Origin: Lachnospiraceae bacterium UBA3845
Lineage (GTDB): Bacteria > Bacillota > Clostridia > Lachnospirales > Lachnospiraceae
NCBI GenBank assembly: GCA_002392705.1
Contig: DGHP01000012.1
Coordinates: 1-8,624 of the forward strand
Reading direction: 5' to 3'
Length of the DNA stretch: 8,624 nt
How positions within the stretch are numbered: the stretch's first letter is position 1; each line of letters starts with the position of its first letter. Positions 1-6,530 of the stretch are shown here, piece by piece. A program made the translations under genes and the position numbers. The notes beneath the pieces are model-generated. The model searched no databases, had not been told where the DNA came from, and worked only from the letters and a program-made list of their open reading frames with translations.

Positions 1-138
1 GGAGAAACAGCAGAAACAGCTGTTACCGGAGCTGTGCAGGAAGCGGGAGAGGCGGCAGAAGCAGCCATTTCCGGGGCTGTGCAGGAGACAGAAGAAGCAG
101 CGGAAGCGGCCGGTTCCGGAGCTGAGCAGGCGGCCGGG
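1..138 (+). repeat. In-frame 45-bp tandem repeat in the AAA+ gene
   Basis: Two full 45-bp units (28-72 and 73-117) encode GAVQEAGEAAEAAIS and GAVQETEEAAEAAGS, identical at 12 of 15 residues. A partial unit precedes them at 1-27 (GETAETAVT) and another follows at 118-138. The array runs off the left edge, so the copy number is unknown. Confidence 0.75.
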
Positions 139-2316
139 ACGTTTAGCCGGGCGGAAGCGGATCCTTATCAGGAGGAAGCGCTTTCGGAAGAGATGCCGGA
201 TCCATATGCGGGAATCCGTACGGATTATGATCCGCAGCAGATGCAGGAAGATCTGATCCAGAGCATGCGGGAGATCGTTTCCGGAGTCGGGGCACGCCAG
301 GAAGAAGACAGCGAAGAAGCCCGTCTGGATGAGATGATCGAGCAGTCCAAGGAGGACCAGGAGAATGCGGTGGCCGCCCGCGGGGCGGATATGACCTTCC
401 GGGTCCCGGTCTCCAGAGCTTCCGCTGAGAGAGCGGAGGCTTCCAGGCTGACCATTGATGATATTCTTCTTGCCATGGGTGAAAAAGGCGACCATGTGCG
501 GAAGATCACTTCACAGGGAAGTGTCCTGGCGGCGGACGAGGAAGCCAGGATGAACGCTCAGGCCTCCGCACTCACGGGCAGCCAGTACGGCATGCATCCC
601 GTAAATATGGAAGAAGCAGAGAGCAGCAGAATCGCGGCCGAAGAGAAGCTGCCGGAAGCGGATACCGCTGCCGGGAGCGCCGCCGGTGCGGCAGACACGG
701 AAGAAATTGCTGTAAATGAAGCGGCCGCGGAAGAATCCATTATAAATGAAGCGGCGGCGGACGATGCTGCAGTAAGCGGAGCGGCGGAAGACGGCATGGC
801 AGGCGGAGAGGCCCCTGCCGCGGCACTGCAGACAGCGCCAGAAGCAGCTACGGAAGAAACTGTTATAAATGAAGCAGCTGCGGAAGAAACCGTTATAAAT
901 GAAGCGGCTTCGGACGAGGCCGGAGTGAGCCGGGCCGCGGACGCCGGCACGGCAGGAGAGGCTGCGGAAAAAGACAGCAGGCAGGGCGAGGCCGCAGCTT
1001 TTGCGGGGATGGAGGCTCTGTATGGTCTTCCGCCGGCCGCAAAGGTAACATACACAAAGGAGATTGCGGAAGCCAAGACAAAACAGCTTCCGGTGGAGGA
1101 GATCCGAAAGCTTCATGAAGCTTTCCTGATGGATACGCCGGTAAATGAGGCAAGACTCCAGCCAACCGAGCCTGTTGCTGGATCCCGTGCGCAGAGCACT
1201 CTGATCCAGGACAGCGCGCAGCCGGCAGACGCGGCGCCGTCAGCCCTGTCCGGGAACGCCTCCGGGGCAGAAGCTGCACAGCAGGCGGAACTTTCAAAGG
1301 CAGAGATCCCTGCGGAGGCGGAGCTGAGCGCCGGCAGGGACGAAGACATGCAGACGCAGGTCTATCCCGGAGAGAACCGGGCGGCAGATGCCGGAAGCGT
1401 AACTGAAACAGAGAAGAAGCCGGCGGCAGATGCCGCGGGCACAGGTGCCGGGCCGGATGCGCAGACAGCCGTATCCGGGCAGCAGGAAGGCCCTGTTCCT
1501 GCAGTGGGAACAGTGGAAGTAAAAGCAGATCCGGATGTCTCCGGACCTCAGATCTACGGGGCGCGCCCGATCCTGAAGGAGTACCAGAAAGACCTGTTCC
1601 GGGGCTTCCTCGGAGTCGGCAGCCTGGAGGAGCAGATCGCGAACGCGATCATGCAGGCCGAGAGCAAGAACGGGGACCGTACTTCTCGTACCGGCAATAT
1701 CCTGATCCTGGGCGGACATGGCTGCGGCAAGACGACCATCGCCACCGGAATCGCCAAGGCGGTGGCGGAGGATATGGGAACCCATTCCGTGAAGATGGCC
1801 CGCATCTATGCGGCGGACCTGAACCGGAAGGACATCGCGGCGACAATCGCCAAGATCGCGGGCGGAATCCTGATCATAGAGGAAGCCGGAGATCTGGAGG
1901 ACGCCGTGGTCGACCAGCTGACGACCGCCATGGAATTCCGCACGGACGGCCTGATCGTGATCCTGGAGGATGAACAGCGCTATATCCATGATATGCTGAT
2001 GCGCCATCCGCGCTTCACCATGAAATTTACGGCGCAGATCTATATCCCGGTATTTACCAATGATAATCTGGTGGATTTCGGCGTGATCTATGCGGACAGC
2101 CAGGACTATGTACTGGATGAGCGTGCGGAACAGGTCCTGTACGACCGGATCGACGCCGTCGCACAGAACGGAGGCGCTGTCTCGATCACCAATGTAGTGG
2201 AACTGGTGGACCGCGCGATCCGCAACGCGAATAAGTTCTTCCGTAAACTCGGCTCACAGAAGAAGCGTTATGACTCACTGGACCGCATCATTCTGAGGGA
2301 AAAAGATTTTCGCTGA
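1..2316 (+). CDS. AAA+ ATPase (SpoVK/CbxX-like) with long Ala/Glu-rich repetitive N-terminal region; 5' end outside window
   Basis: The frame is open from base 1, so the start lies upstream; the GTG at 34 falls inside a repeat and is probably not the start. 771 codons are visible. Residues 1 to about 515 (counted from base 1) are low complexity, rich in Ala, Glu, Gly and Ser, with short less biased islands (for example LTIDDILLAMGEKG). From about residue 516 a compact ATPase domain follows: Walker A GGHGCGKTT at 571-579, a Walker B-like strand ILIIEEAG at 623-630, and MRHPRF at 667-672 where related proteins carry an arginine-finger region. It ends in a basic, probably helical tail. There is no signal peptide in view and no membrane segment. 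CbxX/SpoVK ATPases remodel protein complexes as hexamers; the client here is unknown. The Walker B aspartate is replaced by Glu. The next gene has its own promoter, so this looks like the end of a separate unit. The ATPase fold is secure; a biological role cannot be read from the sequence. Confidence 0.85.
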   Translation, partial: GETAETAVTGAVQEAGEAAEAAISGAVQETEEAAEAAGSGAEQAAGTFSRAEADPYQEEALSEEMPDPYAGIRTDYDPQQMQEDLIQSMREIVSGVGARQEEDSEEARLDEMIEQSKEDQENAVAARGADMTFRVPVSRASAERAEASRLTIDDILLAMGEKGDHVRKITSQGSVLAADEEARMNAQASALTGSQYGMHPVNMEEAESSRIAAEEKLPEADTAAGSAAGAADTEEIAVNEAAAEESIINEAAADDAAVSGAAEDGMAGGEAPAAALQTAPEAATEETVINEAAAEETVINEAASDEAGVSRAADAGTAGEAAEKDSRQGEAAAFAGMEALYGLPPAAKVTYTKEIAEAKTKQLPVEEIRKLHEAFLMDTPVNEARLQPTEPVAGSRAQSTLIQDSAQPADAAPSALSGNASGAEAAQQAELSKAEIPAEAELSAGRDEDMQTQVYPGENRAADAGSVTETEKKPAADAAGTGAGPDAQTAVSGQQEGPVPAVGTVEVKADPDVSGPQIYGARPILKEYQKDLFRGFLGVGSLEEQIANAIMQAESKNGDRTSRTGNILILGGHGCGKTTIATGIAKAVAEDMGTHSVKMARIYAADLNRKDIAATIAKIAGGILIIEEAGDLEDAVVDQLTTAMEFRTDGLIVILEDEQRYIHDMLMRHPRFTMKFTAQIYIPVFTNDNLVDFGVIYADSQDYVLDERAEQVLYDRIDAVAQNGGAVSITNVVELVDRAIRNANKFFRKLGSQKKRYDSLDRIILREKDFR
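700..912 (+). repeat. In-frame 30-bp repeats in the AAA+ gene, two pairs
   Basis: A 10-residue unit close to EETVINEAAA occurs four times, as two adjacent pairs: 700-729 (EEIAVNEAAA), 730-759 (EESIINEAAA), 853-882 (EETVINEAAA) and 883-912 (EETVINEAAS). The segments after each pair are also alike at the protein level (DDAAVSGAAEDGMAGG and DEAGVSRAADAGTAGE). The larger block, pair plus tail, may therefore have been duplicated. Confidence 0.8.
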
Positions 2317-2406
2317 CAGCAGAAAATAACTGAAATCTCGGCGAATATCACCGAAAAATATGTCAAAACAGACGGTAAAATGCTTTTTTCATGGTATTTC
2401 GCCTGA

Positions 2407-2435
2407 TTGACAGACGGTTGGTTCATTGTTATACT
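2407..2435 (+). promoter_or_regulatory. Sigma-A promoter of the BMP importer operon
   Basis: A perfect -35 box TTGACA (2407-2412) and a -10 box TATACT (2430-2435) are separated by 17 nt. Transcription should start near 2441-2443, leaving a leader of about 125 nt before the binding-protein gene. No convincing intrinsic terminator for the upstream AAA+ gene is seen between 2317 and 2406; only a T6 run at 2384-2389 without a good hairpin. Confidence 0.85.
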
Positions 2436-2439
2436 GAAG

Positions 2440-2455
2440 TGTAAACTATTGTAAA
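2440..2455 (+). promoter_or_regulatory. Direct repeat TGTAAA x2 at the transcription start; possible operator
   Basis: TGTAAA occurs at 2440-2445 and again at 2450-2455, a 10-bp period equal to about one helical turn, directly after the -10 box and over the predicted start site. That placement suits a repressor site. The sequence does not match an operator that I can name, and AT-rich start regions give such repeats by chance. Confidence 0.3.
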
Positions 2456-2474
2456 TTAATGCTTTTTGTCGAAG

Positions 2475-2524
2475 CCTTGTTCCGCGGAGAGCGCGGGGCA
2501 GGGGAAACCAGGGGCCTCATGCCC
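2475..2524 (+). promoter_or_regulatory. Structured 5' leader of the BMP operon: strong hairpin plus short hairpin
   Basis: Bases 2475-2486 pair with 2492-2503 around loop GAGAG. The helix has 12 pairs, including three G-U pairs, closed by CCGCG/CGCGG. A second small stem follows: GGGC 2512-2515 with GCCC 2521-2524, loop CTCAT. Both lie between the promoter and the ribosome site at 2551-2557. The conserved loops of the purine riboswitch are not recognisable. The leader could be regulatory or only stabilise the mRNA. Confidence 0.45.
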
Positions 2525-2566
2525 GGACTATTTCATTTGCGCATATGCACAGGGAGGGACGAGAAG

Positions 2567-3781
2567 ATGAAGAGATTTTTGGCACTGGCTATGGGGGTTA
2601 TGATGGCTGCAGCTGTTTCGGCACCGGCATTCGCAGAGGATGCAGCTGTTGAGATTCCCGCAGATATGAAGGTTGGATTTATTTTCCTTCATGACGAGAA
2701 CTCCACCTATGACCTGAACTTTATTAATGCAGCAAAGGAAGCAGCGGCGAATCTCGGCATGTCTGAGGATCAGATTATCCTGAAGACCAACGTTCCGGAA
2801 GGACAGGAGTGCTATGATGAGGCGGCTGATATGGCGGACGCGGGATGCAGCGTCGTATTCGCGGACAGCTTCGGCCATGAGGACTTCATGATCCAGGCTG
2901 CGCAGGAGTTCCCGGATGTACAGTTCTGTCATGCGACAGGAACAAAGGCGCATACGGAAGGACTTGACAATTATCATAATGCCTTCGCTTCGATCTACGA
3001 AGGCCGCTATCTTGCAGGTGTTGCTGCAGGCATGAAGCTGAATGAGATGATCGCGGACGGCCAGTTTACGGAAGACGAGGCCAAGATCGGCTATGTCGGC
3101 GCGTTCACCTATGCGGAAGTTATCTCCGGTTACACATCCTTCTTCCTGGGAGCCCGTTCCGTGTGCCCGAGCGCTACCATGGAAGTTACCTTCACAGGAT
3201 CCTGGTATGACGAGACTGCTGAGAAGGAAGGCGCGACCACGCTGATCAACAACGGCTGCAAGCTGATCTCCCAGCATGCCGACTCCATGGGTGCTCCGAC
3301 TGCCTGCGAAGCAGCAGGCGTTCCGGACGTATCCTACAACGGAAGCACCAAGTCTGTAGGCCCGAACACTTACATCATCTCCTCCCGCATCAACTGGGTG
3401 CCGTACATGGAGCATATCATCAAGTGCGCGGCTGCAGGCGAGCCGATCGAAGCTGACTGGACCGGAACGATCCAGACCGGTTCCGTAGAGCTGACCGAGC
3501 TGAACGAGGATGTTGCCGCTGAGGGCACCGCAGAGAAGCTTGCGGAAGTTCAGGCAGAGATTGAAGCAGGCACACTCCATGTATTTGATACGGCAGCTTT
3601 CACTGTGAACGGTGAGAACCTTGCCTCCTATATGGCAGACGTCAACACGGATGAGAACTATGAGAAGGATACAGAAGTGATCGCTGACGGCTACTTCCAT
3701 GAGTCCGAGTACAGATCCGCTCCGTACTTTGATATCACGGACGGCTTCGACGGCATCACCCTTCTTGATACTTCCTTCTGA
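2567..3781 (+). CDS. BMP family ABC transporter substrate-binding protein (PnrA/NupN-like)
   Basis: A 404-residue exported receptor that captures the solute for the ABC importer encoded downstream. The start at 2567 is chosen because AGGGAGG (2551-2557) sits 9 nt upstream and the protein then opens with a clean signal peptide: Lys-Arg, a hydrophobic core to about residue 20, and AFA before Glu24. An in-frame ATG at 2459 lacks a ribosome site and would bury the signal peptide. The mature part fits the BMP family: KVGFIF at 35-40, SFGHEDF at 101-107, GSWYDE at 211-216, SQHADS at 235-240, and the clostridial-type tail FHESEYRSAPYFD at 377-389. Characterised family members (T. pallidum PnrA, B. 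subtilis NupN) bind purine nucleosides; others bind riboflavin or other solutes, so the ligand is inferred. Odd points: there is no lipobox cysteine, and there are seven Cys in the mature protein. First gene of the operon. Confidence 0.93.
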   Translation: MKRFLALAMGVMMAAAVSAPAFAEDAAVEIPADMKVGFIFLHDENSTYDLNFINAAKEAAANLGMSEDQIILKTNVPEGQECYDEAADMADAGCSVVFADSFGHEDFMIQAAQEFPDVQFCHATGTKAHTEGLDNYHNAFASIYEGRYLAGVAAGMKLNEMIADGQFTEDEAKIGYVGAFTYAEVISGYTSFFLGARSVCPSATMEVTFTGSWYDETAEKEGATTLINNGCKLISQHADSMGAPTACEAAGVPDVSYNGSTKSVGPNTYIISSRINWVPYMEHIIKCAAAGEPIEADWTGTIQTGSVELTELNEDVAAEGTAEKLAEVQAEIEAGTLHVFDTAAFTVNGENLASYMADVNTDENYEKDTEVIADGYFHESEYRSAPYFDITDGFDGITLLDTSF

Positions 3782-3845
3782 TCAGGACAGACAGAGACGA
3801 TAAAACAGAAAGGGACCGCCCTGAGCGGGCTCTGACTGGCTGTAA

Positions 3846-3882
3846 AATGGCAGCGCAGCGGCGTAGTTCCTGCGCTGCCATT
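3846..3882 (+). promoter_or_regulatory. 13-bp perfect hairpin between binding-protein and ATPase genes
   Basis: Bases 3846-3858 (AATGGCAGCGCAG) are the exact reverse complement of 3870-3882, with an 11-nt loop. No T-run follows, so this is not a standard intrinsic terminator. In importer operons such a hairpin behind the binding-protein gene typically protects or processes the upstream mRNA, or causes partial termination, so the receptor is made in excess. A smaller dyad, CTTCAACTGAAG (3883-3894), follows and adjoins the ATPase ribosome site. Confidence 0.7.
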
Positions 3883-3891
3883 CTTCAACTG

Positions 3892-3907
3892 AAGGAGGAG
3901 CGAATTG
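3892..3907 (+). promoter_or_regulatory. Ribosome site deciding a TTG start for the ATPase gene
   Basis: AAGGAGGAG at 3892-3900 is a near-perfect Shine-Dalgarno sequence, with AGGAGG (3893-3898) 6 nt before TTG at 3905. The next in-frame Met codons (residues 50 and 52) lie just past the Walker A motif, so the TTG must be the start. Confidence 0.8.
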
Positions 3908-5443
3908 GATAGAGAGACACCCGCTGTAAGACTGCGCGGCATAACGAAGACATTTGGCCCTGTGGTTGCCAACCATAATGTGTCACTGGACATCTGCAGG
4001 GGAGAGATCATAGCGCTGCTCGGGGAGAACGGCAGCGGCAAGACTACGCTCATGAATATGCTTTCCGGGATCTATTTCCCGGATGAGGGACAGATCTTCA
4101 TAGACGGCAGGGAAGTGGTCATTCGCTCCCCGAAGGATGCCAACAGCCTGGGGATCGGTATGATTCACCAGCATTTCAAGCTGGTGGATGTGCTCACGGC
4201 GACGGAGAATATCATCCTCGGCCTGAAAGAAGAGGGAAGGCTGGATCTGCGCGCGGCTTCGGCCCGCATAAGGGAGATCTGCTCCCAGTACGGTTTCGAA
4301 CTGGATCCGGACCAGAAGATCTACGATATGTCGGTTTCCCAGAAGCAGACCGTGGAGATCATCAAGGTTCTCTACCGCAATGCGGATATTCTGATCCTGG
4401 ACGAGCCTACCGCGGTTCTGACGCCGCAGGAAACCGAGAGGCTGTTTGCGGTTCTGCGCAACATGCGCGATGACGGAAAAGCCATTATCATTATCACCCA
4501 TAAGCTGAACGAGGTGATGGAGATTTCCGACCGTGTGGACGTTCTCCGGCACGGGGAATTCATCGGCAGCCTGATCACCAGCGAGACCAATACCCAGGAG
4601 ATGACCGACATGATGGTCGGCCACACGGTGTCGCTGAATATCGACCGGCCGGATCCTGTGAATCCGCAGCCGAGGATCGAGGTGAGAGGGCTCAGTGTCC
4701 GCAGCGAGGACGGCCTCCAGAAACTGAAGGACGTCTCCTTCGATATCCGCTCTGGGGAAATTCTCGGAATCGCGGGGATTTCCGGCTGCGGCCAGAAGGA
4801 GCTGCTGGAAGCCATCGCCGGCCTGCAGACCATTGAGGAAGGCGATATCAGCTATATCGGAGAGGACGGAAAGAAGACTTCTCTGATCGGCCTGGATCCG
4901 CTGGAGATCCAGAAGATCGGCGTGGCCCTCTCCTTTGTCCCGGAGGACCGCCTTGGCATGGGCCTGGTCGGAAACATGGACCTTACGGACAATATGATGC
5001 TGCGCTCCTTCCGCCGCGGGAAGTCTTTCTTCACGGACCGGCTTTTCCCGAAACAGCTGGCCGGAAATGTGGTAAAGGAGCTGTCTGTCAATACGCCGGG
5101 TCTCAGTACTCCCGTGCGGCGGCTTTCGGGCGGAAATGTACAGAAGGTCCTGGTAGGCCGGGAGATCGCCAGCGCCCCGAGCGTGTTGCTTACGGCCTAT
5201 GCGGTCAGAGGCCTGGACATCAACTCCTCCTATACGATCTATGATCTGCTCAATGAACAGAAAAAGAAAGGCGTCGGAGTGGTTTATGTCGGCGAGGACC
5301 TGGACGTGCTTCTGGAGCTTGCGGACCGGATTCTGGTCCTGTGCGGGGGCAGAGTCAGCGGCATCGTGAACGGACGCACCGTAACCAAGCAGGAAGTCGG
5401 ACTGCTTATGACATCGCTGGGAGGGGAGGATAACAATGGATAA
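3905..5443 (+). CDS. ABC importer ATP-binding protein with two fused nucleotide-binding domains (NupO/NupA-like)
   Basis: A 512-residue cytoplasmic ATPase that drives the BMP-type importer; the length and fused double domain are normal for this family. Domain 1: Walker A GENGSGKTT at 40-48, Q-loop Gln89, signature region SVSQKQ at 143-148, Walker B ILILDEP at 162-168, switch His199. Domain 2 (from about 258): Walker A-like GISGCGQKE at 291-299 without the lysine, canonical signature LSGGNVQ at 407-413, a Walker B region LLTAYAVRGLD at 428-438 without the Asp-Glu pair, and Glu in place of the switch His. Degeneracy of domain 2 is usual in the related nucleoside and sugar importers, where one composite ATP site does the work. 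More unusual is domain 1's signature, which lacks the conserved Gly of the expected SVGQ/SGGQ. It starts at TTG and overlaps the first permease gene by 8 nt, which suggests translational coupling. Confidence 0.93.
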   Translation: MDRETPAVRLRGITKTFGPVVANHNVSLDICRGEIIALLGENGSGKTTLMNMLSGIYFPDEGQIFIDGREVVIRSPKDANSLGIGMIHQHFKLVDVLTATENIILGLKEEGRLDLRAASARIREICSQYGFELDPDQKIYDMSVSQKQTVEIIKVLYRNADILILDEPTAVLTPQETERLFAVLRNMRDDGKAIIIITHKLNEVMEISDRVDVLRHGEFIGSLITSETNTQEMTDMMVGHTVSLNIDRPDPVNPQPRIEVRGLSVRSEDGLQKLKDVSFDIRSGEILGIAGISGCGQKELLEAIAGLQTIEEGDISYIGEDGKKTSLIGLDPLEIQKIGVALSFVPEDRLGMGLVGNMDLTDNMMLRSFRRGKSFFTDRLFPKQLAGNVVKELSVNTPGLSTPVRRLSGGNVQKVLVGREIASAPSVLLTAYAVRGLDINSSYTIYDLLNEQKKKGVGVVYVGEDLDVLLELADRILVLCGGRVSGIVNGRTVTKQEVGLLMTSLGGEDNNG

Positions 5444-6527
5444 AAAGAATCGCGGCCCTCTGTGCCATATCGTAAAACGACCCGCGATTCCCTGGTATCA
5501 GGCCTGGGGGATCCGCCTGGCGGCACTGATCCTGGCGCTTCTGTTCTGCGCCGTCGTGACCATGGTCCTGACCGGGGATAATCCCATCAGCATCTACCTG
5601 ACGATCTACGAGGGAAGCTTTGCCACCCCAAGAAGGTTCTGGGTACTGATGCAGAACCTGGCGATTCTTCTCTGCATCTCACTGGCCATGGCGCCCGCCT
5701 TCCGCATGCGCTTCTGGAATATCGGCGGCGAGGGGCAGGTCATGATCGGATGTCTGGTCTGCGCGGCCGAGATGATCTACTGTGGAGGAAAGATTCCGAA
5801 CGCGGTCCTGATCGTTCTGCTGGTTGTCTCCGCCATTGCCGCCGGCGCGGTATGGGGGATGATTCCCGCCTTTTTCAAGGCGAAATGGAACACAAACGAG
5901 ACCCTGTTCACGCTGATGATGAATTATGTGGCCACCCAGCTGGTCGCCTTTTACATCATTATCTGGGAATCGCCGAAAGGCTCCGGAAAGGTCGGTATTA
6001 TCAACCAGAAGAGTATGGCGGGCTGGCTTCCCACGATCGGGGGCAACAAGTATCTTCTGAACGTCATCATCGTCGCGGTTTTAACGGTTGTGATTTTCAT
6101 CTATATGAAATACAGCAAGCACGGATATGAGCTGGCCGTGGTCGGCGAGAGCGAGCGCACCGCGCGCTATGTCGGCATCAAGGTCGGCAGAGTCATCATC
6201 CGCACGATGGCCCTCTCCGGAGCGCTCTGCGGACTGGCGGGCTTCCTGCTTGTATCCGGTACCGACCATACCATTACCACGACCCTTTCCGGCGGGAGAG
6301 GCTTCACCGCGGTTATGGTGGCATGGATGGCCAAATTCAATCCGCTCGGCATGATTTTCACCAGCTTCCTTCTGGTTTTCCTGGGCAAGGGAGCGGGAGA
6401 GATCTCGACGAATTTCGGACTGAACCAGTCCTTCTCGGATATTCTGAGCGGAATCATCATCTTTTTCCTGATCGGCTGCGAGTTCTTCATCTCATACAGG
6501 ATTGTCTTCAGAAAGGGGGAGAAATAA
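5436..6527 (+). CDS. ABC importer permease, BMP-type system, first subunit (NupP/NupB-like)
   Basis: A 363-residue inner-membrane permease of the branched-chain/monosaccharide-type family (BPD_transp_2). It forms half of the translocation channel and docks on the ATPase. By eye there are eight to ten hydrophobic segments, near 25-46, 70-86, 98-116, 122-146, 155-177, 206-224, 253-275, 302-320 and 335-356. Family marks are FWNIGGEGQ at 93-101 and the cytoplasmic coupling loop GESERTARYVGIKV at 237-250. The N-terminus is polar and basic, with no signal peptide. The ATG at 5436 lies inside the end of the ATPase gene, with GGAGG at 5425-5429 at good distance. The next permease gene begins 3 nt after its stop, so the two should be made together and pair as a heterodimer, as in B. 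subtilis NupP and NupQ. The substrate cannot be read from this subunit. Confidence 0.93.
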   Translation: MDKKNRGPLCHIVKRPAIPWYQAWGIRLAALILALLFCAVVTMVLTGDNPISIYLTIYEGSFATPRRFWVLMQNLAILLCISLAMAPAFRMRFWNIGGEGQVMIGCLVCAAEMIYCGGKIPNAVLIVLLVVSAIAAGAVWGMIPAFFKAKWNTNETLFTLMMNYVATQLVAFYIIIWESPKGSGKVGIINQKSMAGWLPTIGGNKYLLNVIIVAVLTVVIFIYMKYSKHGYELAVVGESERTARYVGIKVGRVIIRTMALSGALCGLAGFLLVSGTDHTITTTLSGGRGFTAVMVAWMAKFNPLGMIFTSFLLVFLGKGAGEISTNFGLNQSFSDILSGIIIFFLIGCEFFISYRIVFRKGEK

Positions 6528-6530
6528 GTT

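Noticed and set aside
511..1116. Minus-strand frames with repeated 'RSCFIYN'-like or Ser/Ala-rich blocks
   Set aside because: The repeats are the complement of the 30-bp coding repeats of the AAA+ gene; no start signals or family match.
2338..2389. Intrinsic terminator of the AAA+ gene
   Set aside because: A T6 run exists at 2384-2389, but the only stems nearby are about 4 bp, bulged and AT-rich, and end several bases before the T-run.
2459..2566. Upstream in-frame ATG at 2459 as the start of the binding protein
   Set aside because: It has no Shine-Dalgarno sequence, overlaps the structured leader, sits only about 17 nt from the predicted transcript start, and would put 36 residues ahead of the signal peptide.
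2440..2566. Purine riboswitch in the importer leader
   Set aside because: The conserved junction and loop sequences of that class are not visible; only generic hairpins are supported.
2528..3700. 390-codon open frame on the minus strand
   Set aside because: It lies entirely antisense to the binding-protein gene, has no ribosome site or family resemblance, and reflects codon bias of the real gene.
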